From Solen grandis (Eukaryota > Mollusca > Bivalvia > Adapedonta > Solenidae): DNA of 64,000 nt. The notes beneath the pieces were generated by a model, which searched no databases, was not told where the DNA came from, and was given only the letters and a program-made list of their open reading frames with translations. Made by a program: the position numbers and the translations under genes. The DNA is taken from NCBI GenBank assembly GCA_021229015.1, contig CM037779.1, positions 558,001 through 622,000 on the forward strand, written 5' to 3'. Below, piece by piece: positions 12,390-24,397 of the stretch (within the stretch, counting starts at the first letter, position 1; every line of letters begins with the position of its first letter).

Positions 12390-13270
12390 TTATACGGAGG
12401 CGGTCATATATTGGCGTCATCTTCTTCGTCCGTCCGTACGTCTGTACCTCCCTTGAAACTTAGTCTCTGTAGCTGATTGATATTGCAGCCTTGTGAACGC
12501 AACTCCTCCTACATTTCTGAATGAATCTTTTCAAAACTTGGTCAATGTCATTACTATAATGGGTAGATGTGCATGAAGTGGCAATTTTCCGGTCCATTGA
12601 TTTTTACAAGATTTTGTCCCTTGAAACTTAGTCTCTGTAGCTGATTGATATTGCAGCCTTGTGAACGCAACTCCCCCTTCGTTTCTGAATGAATCTTTTC
12701 AAAACTTTGTCAATGTCATTACTATAATGGGTAGATGTGCATGAAGTGGCAATTTATCGGTTCATTAATTTTTGCAAGATTTTTGTCCCTTGAAACTTAG
12801 TCTCTTTAGCTGATTGATATTTCAGCTTTGTGAATGCAATTTCATGTATGTTTCTGACCTAATCTTTTCAAAACTTGGGCAATGTCATTACTATACTGGG
12901 TAGATATGCACAAAGCACGGATTTTGATGTTCATCAATATTTGCAATAGTTATGCCTTTCTAAACATGGTCTCTTGAAAACACAACTCAAGTTTCTAAAC
13001 AGGTAAAAGTGCATAAAGCAGGGATTTTCTGGTACAGTGATTTTTGCAAGAGTTATGTGGAGAAAGAAAAAAGGATTCATAATGATACTGCTATTTGACC
13101 TACTTTCATATTGGAAGCATTTTTAGGGTTCTATCTCTGTTCAGCTAAATTAATTGGTCTCACAGACTTCATTATGCTTACAGAAATGTTAAAAGCAATA
13201 ATTAAAAGACCCCTCTTGGTCTTTATATTTTGTGGCGGCGTATATTGTGGCATCACTGGCACTCTTAATT
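12390..13270 (+). mobile_element. Hairpin-ended element, family B
   Basis: It starts near TTTTTATACGGAGGCGGTC and TATATTGGCGTCATC, followed by a CGTCCGTCCGTACG stretch. About three tandem units of ~167 bp follow (CCCTTGAAACTTAGTCTCT ... TGTGAACGCAACTC). The end is GTGGCGGCGTATATTG, then GTGGCATCACTGGCACTCTTA. The first end's GCCGCC (clear in the copy at 44011) is inverted in the tail's GGCGGC. Body and ends match the inverted copy at 43113-44011. Confidence 0.7.
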
Positions 13271-13352
13271 TTAATCAAATTGAGTCTAAGGATGAAGGAT
13301 ATCATTATTGGTTTAATGGAACCTTTTGGTGTTCTACCAAGGACTGGGTTCA

Positions 13353-13528
13353 ACTCCCAAGAAACCATATCCTATCCTAGTCCTAATAAATCATCACTTA
13401 TATTTTTTATTTATCCCAAGAAACCATAACCTATCCTACGTCCTAATAAATCATCACTTATATTTTTTATTTATCCCAAGAAACCATAACCTATCCTACG
13501 TCCTAATAAATCATCATTTATATTTTTA
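13353..13528. repeat. 60-bp tandem repeat, about 2.8 copies
   Basis: The unit (TTATCCCAAGAAACCATAAC, then CTATCCTACGTCCTAATAAA, then TCATCACTTATATTTTTTAT) is perfectly repeated at 13411 and 13471, with a diverged first copy. It abuts the next element. Confidence 0.9.
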
Positions 13529-13529
13529 G

Positions 13530-15127
13530 CTCACCAGAGCACGAAGTGCTCAGGGTGAGCTATTGGGATCACCCGTCGTCGTCCGTCGTCAACAATTTGC
13601 TTTAAAAGACATCTCCTCTGAAACCGCTGGACAAATCTGATGAAACTTGGTATAAATGGTCCTTGGGTGGGACTCTACAAAAATTGCTCAAATAAAGTTG
13701 CTCTATGCAGAACTCTGGTTGCCATGGCAACAAAAAGAAAAAATTCTTGGAAAGTTTAAAAATCATCTCCTTCAAAACTACTGGCCAGACTTCAAAATAA
13801 ATTGGTACATTTGATCCTTGGGGGTAGCACTACAAAGATTGCTAAAATTATTTGGATCCACAAAAAAACATGGGCGCCAGGGGCAGGGCTTATTTTACAT
13901 TTTTTTTTATATAGGGAAAGATAAAAAAAAATCTCCTCTAAAACCAATGGACAGAATTTGATGAAATTTGGTAAAAATGATCTTTGGATGCGAGTCTACA
14001 AAATTTGCTCAAATAAAAATGATCCATGCAGAACTCTGGTTGCCATGGCAATAAATAGAACAAAAATCATCTTCTTCAAGATTAATATAAATCATCTTCC
14101 AGATTAATAATTTGCAGGGTTTCAAAATGTTTTTAATTGGTACTGATGATCCTTGGGTGAAGCTCTACAAAGTATTCAAAATTATTTGGATGTGAACTCG
14201 GCAACAATAAGAGGGGAGGCTTATTTATTATATTTATATTGATTTACGCAGAACTCTAGTTGCCATTGCAATGCAATGAAAAGATAAATTTAAAATTCAT
14301 CTTGTTTAGAACTGCTAGCCAGATTTAAAATACATTGTTATAGATGTTTATTTAGGGTTAATTGGCTAATTTTTACTTTGTTCTTCAGACAATTTTAGCA
14401 ATTAATCAAAATCAAAGGAAATGTCCTTTGTTTTCACGTGACGTCATCAAGACAAATCCGCCATCTTACCATTTTACTATTTGCACTTCTGTTTCAATTA
14501 AAGATTTACAGATATATACTTTTGAGTTTAAAAAACAGAAACACGGGAAGATTGATTCTATATTAAAGGAATGAAATTGCATAAAGTGGTTATTTAATAC
14601 AATATATAAATTCATTATTGAAGACGGAAAATATATACGTTGTAATTTTTTGCAGTTGTCGGTAATTAATTTCCTTAGTGTCCTATATGAGACAAATGGA
14701 TCCATCAACCTCCAACAATCAGTTTTAAGTCACTATAAACTGTTCGGAGTCAAAGGTGTATTTTTGTGTGATTTTTCACTCCATTGTCTAAAATATTTTT
14801 ATCTTAATGGAAGCAAGCACGTTTTTCAAAAAAAAGAAATGTAATCCATCAACTTACAACCAGTTAACTGTTCCAAGTCAAGGGTGTATTTTGTGTGGTT
14901 TTTGACTCCGATTTATCTGTACTTGAAATTGTTTGGGCTGCTTTTTCCAGATTAACAACTGTTACTGATTTAACCTTTTCCTTCATATAGACTCATATTG
15001 ACACTCTCAAAAGGAACCACATAAAATAGTCACAGTTAAACATTCCTTGTTACAGAAAACAATTGTTTCATTTTAAAATGCAGATGTACTCTGGTGAGTG
15101 TCTATGGCCCTTGGGCCTCTTGTTTGT
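13530..15127 (+). mobile_element. Hairpin-ended element, family A
   Basis: The head hairpin AGCTCACCAGAGCACGAAG then TGCTCAGGGTGAGC is followed by CGTCGTCCGTCGTC. The core contains repeated CATCTCCTCTGAAACC and TTGGTAAAAATGATC-type segments. The tail is CTCTGGTGAGTG, then the hairpin GGCCCTTGGGCC, then CTCTTGTTTG. ORFs inside have no recognisable domain. The middle (about 14350-15000) diverges from other copies and may hold a further insertion. Confidence 0.7.
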
Positions 15128-15707
15128 TTATTTTTATTAGTTCCTTTAATTAACATGATGCCGAAACGCTCTGAAATGAATATTCATATTGGTTTAACCA
15201 GTGAAAAGCTGTACAAACCTCCGACTTTCAAATGCACATAAATCTTGCTTTTAATAGTTACCTTAGTTCAATGACCTCCGACAAACATTTGGGGCGGAGC
15301 TATACCTGTTTTGGCGTCAAGTTAATTCAAAAGTGCACAGCATGTTAAAGGTGAATTTAATTTCGTATGGCACAAATATTCACCTCATGACTACCTGTCA
15401 TTATATTGTTTAATCAATGTTTATCCCTTGAAAAATAAGACTCTATTGGGTTTTGATAGTTTTCTAATATTCTGAATTTAGAAGTTCAAAACTTTGACTA
15501 GGCACAATTTTTAGAACAATTGGATAAAAAATAGCATGGCTTATGAAAATCTCCTCAACTGCACTGATTGTAACATTCACACATACAACTGCTTCATGTC
15601 ATAATTAAATTTAATCCCTTTACCTCATGAATAAATATATTATATCTATGTTAAATAAATAAATATTTTCACAAATTTCTTTCTCTCTCTATCAATTTCA
15701 GCAATAA
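15128..15707. other. No gene seen
   Basis: AT-rich sequence. TTAATCCCTTTACCTCATGAA at about 15609 resembles the start of the second MITE-like family seen at 41641 and 60646. A pyrimidine-rich tract ending in CAG lies at 15681-15701. Confidence 0.4.
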
Positions 15708-16082
15708 AATTTATTGTATTATCACACTGTCTTTAATGTCATTTACGACAAATCAAGAACATTTGAAAAGGACAGCTTTGACCTAATAAACTGGTTTGGA
15801 GCATTAGAAATTTGTAGAAATGCCAATGCACATCTTTATTATCAACTTCCGGAAGAACCATTAAAACGAATCAGTTCGAGATACTGGTCGTCCCTGAGGA
15901 GAAGTCTCAGTATAAGATGGGCACAGAGGACAGGTTTGTACCCTAATGAAACATTAGGAAACCTTGGTTATCTCCGTGAAGGTCATGAGGTCCGAAATGT
16001 AGCGAACCATTACAGGGACTTTACCTTAAGCGGCCAGTCAAGAGAACAATCAGTCGTGGAACTGCACTTATACGAGGGTTGA
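15708..16082 (+). pseudogene. C-type-lectin-like exon or exon remnant
   Basis: This frame of about 120 codons holds a stretch like the N-terminal half of a C-type lectin domain: NWFGALEICRNANAHLYYQL, then RYWSSLRRS and RW. It matches the usual W..A...C......L followed by YWIGLRR pattern. A donor (GACAG, GTTTGT) at 15933/15934 would end a lectin exon just after this block, and the rest of the frame would then be intron. The obvious acceptor (CTCTCTATCAATTTCAG, 15701) leads into an in-frame TAA at 15705, so either the start lies further in or the exon is broken. No second half of the domain (WND, second Cys pair) was found nearby. Confidence 0.35.
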
Positions 16083-17145
16083 TCCAGATATTCGTAGACT
16101 TTTTCGCTCATTCTTTTAAGTATTTGTATAGTGTATTCATGTTGATGTCATAGTATATGTCTATCTCTTCTGTATTGTGAAGTGTAAAATCGTAGTCGTA
16201 CAGATTGGTTTTGTTTGTAAAATATGTGATTGAATAACCATAGTAACGCTTCAGCGCCCCTGTCTATTAATTGGTCAGATATTTAAAAGTATATGTCTCT
16301 TCAATAATATAAAAAAGAGATTTTCTTCATAATATACAGTATTACTTATATATTTTGTCATCAGAAAATCTTACCTCATTTTGATTTTATTTTGCGAATT
16401 ACAGAGTGCCAATTAATGAAATCCTAACAAAATTATTTAACGGTTGTTGTATGTCGCAGCCTAGAATCGAAACCACAGCCTCCCGCTTACGAGGAGAAAT
16501 GTCAATGTTTTAAAAGAAACGCAGTCATTTTAATGAATACTTTTAGCTAATTTACAGTAATAATATTTTTTAAATCTATGTTTATGTTATAAATAATGTC
16601 GTTAATGAACAATATAAAGAGCAGAGGCATTAAACCCAAAAAACAAACAAAGAGCAGAGGTGAGCTGGAACCTTCTTTCTTCAAGCCAATGTGTTAGTCA
16701 AACATGTCGGACATTGTTGTCTGGTTCCTGACACATGATTTAACAGTGTTATACATACATTGTTTAGCTGCTACAAATATACAGCTTAATCGTTCAGCCA
16801 AATTTGACTGAAATCCTGAGTGCCAGAAGATACACCGTGACGTTTAATATATCTAGGAATTATTGGTTTAGGATAAAATAGTTCAAATTGACCATTCCAG
16901 TGTTGTGTTCCATGATTATGCATCCAAAATTACTTACACGTAATCAAGTAACTACAATGAAAACAAGGTAGTCAATGATTGACCTGGTTTTCACAAAAGA
17001 ACACATAATTTGTTTGTGAAAATTTATCAGTTGACCTGGGTAGGAAAAAGAAAGAAAAAAATAGATTGTTTGTTTCCGTCGACATCGCAAAATGAAAAGG
17101 GTTGGTAGGTCGTAAAAAATAAGTTTGTTTTTTATTATTGTTTTT
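16083..17145. other. No gene seen
   Basis: AT-rich, apparently unique sequence. At 17040-17140 there is a fragment with GGGTTGGTAGGTCG, related to the small inverted-repeat element at 23159-23347. Confidence 0.4.
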
Positions 17146-18166
17146 ATCTCGCCTGAGCACAAAGTGCTCATGGTGAGCTTTTGTGATCGCCTTTTGTCCA
17201 TGCGTCCGGCATCAACAATTTCCTTTAAATAACATCTCTAAACTGCGAATGGATTTTAACCTTCACAGGAATCATCCTTATGATGCCCTCTATCAAGATT
17301 TTTCAAATTATTGTGATTGGTTGAAAAAGTAGGTCACAGGAGCTAAAAATAGAATTAGACTAAGAACTTTGAAAATCTTCTTCTGCAAAACTGCAAGGCC
17401 TAGAGCTTAGATATTCGGTTTGTAGCATTGTCTAGTGTACCTTTACCAAGTTTGTTCAAATCATGGCCCTGGGGTCAAAATTGGCCCCGCCCCAGGAGTC
17501 ACTTGACTTTACAAAGGCATATAAATAGGAAAATATAGAAAAAATCTTCTTGTCAGAAACTACAAGGCAAGGAGTTTAGATATTTGGTGTGTAACATTGC
17601 CTTATGGACATCACCAAGTATGTTCAAATCATGGCACTTTGGTCAAAATTGGCCCCGTCCAAGGGGTTCACTTGATTTACATGGGCTTAAATAGGAAAAT
17701 CTAGAAAAATCTTCTTTTCAGAAACCACAAGGCCTGGAGTTTAGATATTTGGTGTGTAACATTGCCTTATGGACATCTAACAAGTTTGTTCAAATCATGG
17801 CCCTAGTTTCAAAATTTTCCCCATCCCAGGGGTCACTTGATTTAACATAGACTTACATAAATTATGAAAGATTTTTAAAAGATATCCTTGTCAGAAACCA
17901 CAAGATCATGGGATTAGGTATTTGGTACGTAACCTGGCCTTGTGGACCTGAACCAAGTTTTCAAATCCTGGCCCTGGGGTCAAAAATTGGTCCCACGCTT
18001 TGGTTAACTTTGTTTTTTGGACCACATGTAAATTTTTTGTGTGGAATTAAAATTATATTGCTGTTCTTCTGTATGGATTTTGTATTCAGTATGACTATGT
18101 TGTAAAAGGCAATGAAAGCAAAATTTCTAAGTGAACGATTCAGGGCCATCTTGGCCCTCTTGTTCT
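17146..18166 (+). mobile_element. Hairpin-ended element, family A, well preserved
   Basis: Head: CTCGCCTGAGCACAAAG and TGCTCATGGTGAGC, then TTTTGTGATCGCCTTTTGTCC. The core has about four ~150-bp units with GTCAAAATTGGCCCCGCCCC and TTAGATATTTGGTGTGTAAC. Tail: GTGAACGATTCAGGGCCATC, TTGGCCCTCTTGTTC, with the hairpin at 18142-18158. It is complete end to end at about 1.0 kb and is a good reference copy for the family. Confidence 0.75.
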
Positions 18167-18421
18167 TTACTTCTAGCATGTGACATAAAAAAACAAAAAA
18201 TGCTTGCAACCGTTATAATACAAATGCTAGGATAATTGGTTTTGAGTCGGTACGAAAAATAAATGGATCGGTCGGAATAAACTGTAACAAGTAACCTTGT
18301 TTATTAGAAGAGCAAAGCTTTATTTTTCACTGCTAAATTCAATGTGCATATAACCACAAACAAAAGATTTATGACAAAATAAGAGGTTTCCTGTGGATGA
18401 GTATATGGAATTGTTTTTCAG

Positions 18422-18489
18422 ATACAGAGTATCCATTCTGTGTGTTTGTCCGTCTCAACAGGCAATCAAATCTGATGGTGTATGCTAAA
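18422..18489 (+). CDS. Candidate internal exon, product unknown
   Basis: A strong acceptor (GGAATTGTTTTTCAG) is followed by a 68-nt open segment reading TEYPFCVFVRLNRQSNLMVYAK in phase. It ends at a consensus donor (AAA, then GTATGT at 18490). The composition is protein-like and unlike the surrounding AT-rich sequence. It starts in phase 1 and ends in phase 0, while the terminal exon candidate at 22250 needs a phase-1 donor, so at least one exon would lie between them, perhaps in the bad stretch near the gap. The product is not recognised. Confidence 0.35.
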
Positions 18490-20069
18490 GTATGTAACAC
18501 TTATAAACAACATCTGTACATGACAGATTTGCAAAGTAATTATTTGTTTCCTTGTCTTTATAGTTTAGCCAGCTTATAGAATTATTCAGTAATAAAAACA
18601 TGTATGTAACTCAATCGTTTAAAGCGACGGGTGTTGAATAATCGTTGCTTTGATTGTGTTTAATGTACCACCGACAGTGATCAGTCATTCGTGGACCTTT
18701 GTCTACACGGCAAAGTTTTAGTGATGCCACACTGTAACATCACGCCGTATACAATAGGCATAATACCCACACCAGTCGCATTATCCTGACACTGGGAAAA
18801 TCAGTCCTGGAACTACACTTTTGTGCTGAGCACCAAGCAATAGGGTGAACTACCATGCAGGAGCATTTTTTTTAAGATTTTGGTATGTCCCTAAACATTT
18901 ATGTGAAAAAAGTGATGATGGCATTTACAAAATGTCAACGACAATGTGCATGTAATTAGAAATTAGTACCAGATTATCATTTTCTTAATCAATATGTCCT
19001 TCCCTAAACATTTATGTGAAAAAAGTGATGATGGCATGTTACCATTTGCTGTAATTGAATGATGTGGTACCAAGCAGATACCACTGAGTATAAAACTAAT
19101 GTGTGTTATTCCATCTGATATAATAAATGAATTTGTGAATACCACAATAAACCTTTTAAGGATGCCCTTTATTTAATAAGAAGTATTATCACAAACACTG
19201 AAAGATCTACAGAATTTCTGAAAGAAAAAAAAAAAAAACACTTATCTGAGACTAAAATGCACTTATCATATTGATGCCTTGACTAACTTGTTATGAGGAA
19301 TACCTTATTATTGTATAGAACACTTATGGTACAACTACATCCATTGACCTTTGACCTTTCTAACCATGTTACCGATCACAGCAGTCGTGGTTTTACTTTT
19401 CTTCAGATGGAGGGAATGGTAAACGCTTAGTTATGATACTTTGTCATATCTGAAATGGAGTTCCAATATTTGTCTAAAATTATAGATGCTTAACAAAGCA
19501 AGTTTGATGAAGATATTATGAAAGTTTTATTGAGAAGCAGTTTAATGCTTTTAAACAAATTTATTCAGGAAAAAGATATCAAATCATAAAGTAATATTTT
19601 CTTACAAACATATGGTACATATCTCCAAGTAAATAAAAAACAAAAGTTAAACAAGCTGATTGATGAAATGGCGACTAGGTAAAAACTTGTATAATATCAA
19701 ATAGAAATTAAAGTTCGAATTCAGACATGTTGAAAAGAATTGTTGAGTCTTAGTGAGTAAAACTTCTATGTATGAAAGATTCCTGAAGATATGTAATGAA
19801 AGCTTCCTCGTTCTTCTCTCTCTCTTTATATAGTATTTATATATTTCTCATTACTCCATATCTCGCGGGCTTTGTTCTCTTTCTCTGTCCCCCCTGCCCC
19901 CGGACGGAGAGCTTGTCGCTCGCTGACGTTGCTATCCCCTCTCGTTTATGTTCCTCTTAATAACGCTAATAATCAATACTGAAGTATAAGTGAGAAGGTG
20001 CTCAGTATATGAGCGTTGTGTGAGTCAGCTACGTAGTTATTAGGTATTTATGCGTGTAGGGCAGTTAAA
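18490..20069. other. No gene; dispersed and direct repeats
   Basis: It contains a 36-bp direct repeat (18888-18924 and 19001-19036, TCCCTAAACATTTATGTGAA then AAAAGTGATGATGGCAT). The segment at about 18660-18850 is related to 29340-29560; both contain CATTATCCTGACACTGGG-like text in the same order. No coding signal. Confidence 0.5.
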
Positions 20070-20916
20070 AAATTTTTTTATGCCTAAGCCAAGATTAGTA
20101 TTTGGTTTTGCATCTCCCTTATTTTTAAAATTCCAAGAAATTTACAAAACAAGACCCTATGGGGTAAATGAGAATGGGGCACTTTTTTAAAAAGAATTAG
20201 AAAAACTTTAAAAAACTTTTCGAAACCTAGGGCCAGACTTAATATTTGGGTTTTAGCAAATTTTTATGGGCCTTACCCAAAATTTCAATCATCCCCAAAA
20301 ATGCCCCCCCAGGGGTCACTTTTTTAAAAAGGTTAATAGGAAATTTTAAAAAAACTTCTTTAAAACCTTAGGCCCCGATTTTTAAAAATTTTGGGTTTAC
20401 ATCCTTAGGATTACCAGGATGCAAATCATGCCCTTGGGGAAAATGCCCCGCCCAGGGGGGCCTTGTTTTACATGGTTAAAATAGGGAAAAACTTTAAAAA
20501 AACTTTTTTCAGAATCCAAAGGCCTGAGTTTAGATATTTGGTATGAACATATCTTATGGTTTATTACCAAATTGTCAAAACATGACCCTATTTGAAAATT
20601 CCCCCCACCAGGGGCACTAGTTTTTAACATAAGATTATATAAAGGGAAAATCTTTAAAATTTCTTTAGAAAACCAATTTTGGTGAGCTTAGTATTTGGTA
20701 TGTAGCTCATCTTATGGACTTACCCAAAATTTTCAAATGTGGACCTTGGAATAAATGGACCCGCACTAAGTTTTCCTTGAAACACCATAACCCAGTGTAA
20801 ATTAAATTATTTGTGTATATTCGGTAAATGGGTTTAAGATTGGTTATCAGAATAGTTGTTAAAAGACAGTTGAGCAAATTCTAGTGAACGATTCAGGGCC
20901 ATCATGGCCTCTTGTT
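20070..20916 (+). mobile_element. Degraded or badly sequenced family A element
   Basis: Recognisable pieces (GGCCTGAGTTTAGATATTTG, TCATGACCCTATTTG, TTTACATGG) lie between stretched homopolymers. The tail is intact: GTGAACGATTCAGGGCC, ATCATGGCCTCTTGTTTTT, ending at about 20916. The head was not found. Confidence 0.55.
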
Positions 20917-22044
20917 TTTAATTTAACCCCCAAAAAAACAAAAATTTTTTCCCGCTTACTAATTTTTTGGTATTTTTCCCCCAATAGTGAAATAAAGGGG
21001 GTTTTAAAATTAAAAAAAAATTTTGAACAAGTCCCTTTTTTATAAAACCAATTTGGGTTTTAAAATTAAAAAAATTTTTGGATACCCCTTTTTAAAAAAA
21101 ATGCTTTAATAAAAAAGGTTTCAACGATTAAAAATTAATGAAGAAAACAAAACTATCGGTTTTTTTTGCAAATAAAATAAAATTTTTTTTGGGATAAATT
21201 TTTTTTACAAAAATTGGGGATATTGTCCCCCTACAAAGTACTTTCCGGGGGTTGGGGGTTTTGCCAAAGAAAAAAAAGGTTTGGGAATTTGCATTTTTAG
21301 AAAAATAAAAAGCAAAAATTAAACCTTTTTTTAATAATAATTTTGCCCAAAAGCATTTTTAATTTTAAAGGGAATTTCCAAAAGGGTTTTAAAACAAGTA
21401 ATCCCCAACATTTTGTTTTAAAAATTTTTAATAAAAAAGTGAAAATTTGAAACGCCAATTCCTTAAAGTATTTTTTTTGGTTTAAAGTTGATTAGAATGT
21501 TAAGAAAAAAGGAAATTTATAAAACTTTGGGAAATGAAATAAATCCCCTTTTTTAAAAAATATTTTACACCTTTTTTTCCCCCTTTTCCCTTAAAAAAAC
21601 AAAAAAAATATTTTCCTAATTTTAATGTTTCCTTGTTATATTTAAAGTGGTTGTATGTGTAAGAAATTTCTTTTTTTTAACCAAAATGGGGATGAAAAAA
21701 GGCCAAAAACGAAATTAAAAACAAATACAATTTAGATTTTATTTAAACTCTTATGAAAACAATGAATTCAAATAAGGGCAAAGCTAAACCCATAAAAAAG
21801 CATTATTTTTTTATTAAAAACCAAATAATTTAGAAAAATTAACCTTATACTCGGGAAACAAATTTGGGTACACAGTAAAAAAAAAAAAGGAAAAAATTTG
21901 GGGAAAAAAATTTTTTTGAGTTAGCTTTAGGGAGAAAAGGGGCCCCCCCCAAAAGAATTTAAACCTTAAAAAAAAAAAAACTTTTATTTTATAAAACCCC
22001 TAAAACACATAAACAAAAATTTTTTCCTTCCAATCCCAAAAAAA
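20070..22044. other. Low-quality sequence next to the gap
   Basis: The base pattern changes: runs of A, T, C and G are doubled or stretched (for example GGGGCCCCCCCCAAAAG at about 21940), and known repeat units are scrambled by indels. This fits poorly polished read ends beside a gap. Nothing from 20917 to 22044 should be trusted as gene or non-gene. Confidence 0.7.
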
Positions 22045-22144
22045 NNNNNNNNNNNNNNNNNNNNNNNNNNNNNNNNNNNNNNNNNNNNNNNNNNNNNNNN
22101 NNNNNNNNNNNNNNNNNNNNNNNNNNNNNNNNNNNNNNNNNNNN
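22045..22144. other. Assembly gap, 100 N
   Basis: Exactly 100 N, the usual placeholder for a gap of unknown length. Confidence 0.99.
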
Positions 22145-22249
22145 ATTAAATTATTTCCACCCATTAAGAAAGATATTGTGAATTAGAAATTGTCAAAACA
22201 GTTATGCTTTTGCAAAAGCTATTGCTTTTTAATTCTTTTCTTTTAATAG

Positions 22250-22425
22250 ATTTACAAAATGCCATTTCACCAAGTTTTAATACTGGAGAGAGCAGTTCTA
22301 TTGATCCACACCTCTCTTGCACTCTCCACTTGGAAGAACAGAAAGGCTTGTCAATGTTTACAGATACTGATATATTCAAATCAGATCATCAGATTATCCA
22401 AAAGAAACATTGGGATATCATGTGA
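22250..22425 (+). CDS. Terminal coding exon of an unknown plus-strand gene
   Basis: The acceptor TTCTTTTCTTTTAATAG (22249) opens a frame of 57 complete codons, ending in KKHWDIM and TGA at 22423. Near its start is FNTGESSSIDPHLSC, followed by an acidic, hydrophilic tail with FTDTDIFKSDHQ. The preceding exon must end in phase 1. About 400 bp further on there is AATAAA at 22816-22821, preceded by a GTT-rich tract, which fits a 3' UTR. The product is not recognised. Upstream exons probably lie in or beyond the gap; 18422 is a weak candidate for the same gene. Confidence 0.45.
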
Positions 22426-22845
22426 CCTGGGTTACACAAGAGAATATTGTTTTATTTGTGATACTGAGTAGTCAAGCCAGTGATGAAAATCCTTTAATGG
22501 TACAGATAGAGCTTAAAATGTCACGGTAAACTTTAGAAAGGTCCATTATCACTCTATTGTTGGAAAAGGTCATCAGAGAATGTTCTGTGTATTGGTGTGT
22601 GTTTGTCACAACATTGTATGCAGAAAATACTGCTATTAATCAGCAGATATACAACGTTTATGTATTGTTTACCAAGAGTTAGTTAACGCTCATACATATA
22701 CCAACCTGTAGAGGTGTGTAGTCGTCATTATTACTAGAAAAGGCTAGTTCTATACTGTGTTATAATTGTTGTTATCACATGATTGGTAGTTTGTTGTTGT
22801 TGTTCCTAACTGGTCAATAAAATTTCATATGAAATAACAGACTTT
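22426..22845 (+). other. Probable 3' UTR with poly(A) signal
   Basis: Non-coding sequence after the stop, with AATAAA at 22816-22821 and a GTTGTTGTTGTTC stretch just before it. It ends about 70 bp ahead of the next repeat element. Confidence 0.45.
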
Positions 22846-22910
22846 GTCTTTTATATACATATAACTCACAGTAAACCTTTGATTTTCCCTCCTTTTTTTT
22901 TAACCTTTTT

Positions 22911-23853
22911 TAGCTCACCTGAGCACACCTGTCTGGTGTCTGTCTGTCCTAAATAATTTCCTTTAAACAACATCTCCTCCTAAACCACAGAATGAACTCT
23001 GACCAAACTTCACAGGATTGATCCTTATAAGACTCTATCAAAAGTATTCTAATTGTTTTGATTGGTTGAAAAAGTAGGTAACAGGTGTTAAAAAATAGAT
23101 TTTAAAAATGCAAACTTTGAAAATCTTCCTCTGTAAAACTGCAGGGCATTGTCTAGTGCCAAAAAAAAAGTTCCGTTTCTGGTCTCCAGCAAAAAAAAAA
23201 AAAAGGGTCCGTAGGTTGGGATTTTTTTTTTTTTTAATAAAAGGGGGAAAGATTTTTTAAAGGCGGAAAGGTAAAAAAACTTTAGGGTTGGTTGGTAAAA
23301 AAGGAGGGTCAGTCGGGCGACCAGAAATGGAACTTTTGTTTTTTGGCCTAGTGGACCTCTACCAAGTTTATTCAAATCATGACCCTGCTGAAGGGGTCAT
23401 TTTACAGAGACTTGTATAGGAAAACTTAAAAGATCTTCTTGTCAGATACCACAAGGCTTAAGTTTAGATATTTGGTACCATGGCCTAGTGGATATGTACC
23501 AAGTTTCTTTAAATCATGGACCAAGGGTCAAAATGATTCCACCCCGGGGTCACTTGGTTTTACAGGTAGTTCTACAGGAAAACCTTATAAGATATTCATG
23601 TCATGAACCACAAGATCTGGGGTTTAAATATTTGGTATATAACATGGCCTAATTGACCTGAACAAAGTTTATTAAAATCCTGGCTCTTAGGTCAAAATTG
23701 GGTCACTTGATTTTATAACTATAACCATCAAACTTTGGACCACAGGTTCAGTTTTTGTGTGGAATTTACGATAATCTTGCTGTACTTCTGCATGAATCAT
23801 GTATTCAGTATGACTGTTATAATAGGCAATAAAAGCAATTTTTCTCAGGTAAA
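22911..23853 (+). mobile_element. Hairpin-ended element, family A, 3' end decayed
   Basis: Head AGCTCACCTGAGCACACC, then TGTCTGTCTGTCC. The core has repeated TTAGATATTTGGTACC and GGGGTCACTTGG segments. The end (GCAATAAAAGCAATTTTTC, then TCAGGTAAATTC) lacks the final GGGCC hairpin. It is interrupted by the small element at 23159-23347. Confidence 0.65.
23159..23347. mobile_element. Small inverted-repeat element (MITE) nested in family A
   Basis: The ends are inverted: AAAGTTCCGTTTCTGGTC on the left and GACCAGAAATGGAACTTT on the right, differing by one base. CTAGTG stands on both sides (23153-23158 and 23348-23353). Removing it rejoins the host repeat as GTCTAGTGGACC, the form seen in other copies. 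The inside has A and T runs and GGTCCGTAGGTTGGG. Confidence 0.75.
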
Positions 23854-23872
23854 TTCAACGTAATCTTGTGTG

Positions 23873-24397
23873 TTTTTATTATCTCCACCAAAGGCAGCTG
23901 GGGATATGGTAATAGTCTCTGTCCGTCTGTCTGTCCTTCCGTCCCACATTTTTGTCCGGAGCATTACTCGAAGAGTATTTGAGGTATCACCTTCATACTA
24001 TATAGCTGGATAGATCTCATTAAGGAGGAGTGCAGTGCACAAGAATAATAATTCTACTTTTCATAATTTTTTAGTTATTGCCCTTTGTTATTTTTCAGAC
24101 TTAATTTTGGTCAGGAGCATAAGTCAAAAAGTATCTGAGGTATCAACTTGGAACATGGATTGCAATTTGTTATTTTTTAGGCTTAATTTTTGTCACAGTG
24201 ACCTTGACATTTTACCTGTAGACCTCGAAATAGGGGAATTAGTAGGTCTTCACATGGGTTTCATATCCATAATCATTTCAAACATCAGTCTTCATTACCA
24301 AAAATGTTCTTTAAAAAATGAAATATTCTAGTCTCCAACACACCTTCTAAAGAGCAAGCATTCGGCGGGGGATAGCCATGTCTATATGGCTCTAGTT
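23873..24397 (+). mobile_element. Hairpin-ended element, family D
   Basis: It starts with TTTTTATTATCTCCACC and has GTCCGTCTGTCTGTCC soon after. Two imperfect units follow (GGAGCATTACTCGAAGAGTA and CAGGAGCATAAGTC, then AAAAAGTATCTGAGGTATC). It ends GGCGGGGGATAG, with the hairpin AGCCAT/ATGGCT (24374-24391) and CTCTAGTT. The start CTCCACC is roughly the inverse of GGCGGGGG near the end. The ending is the same kind as in families A to C. Confidence 0.6.
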
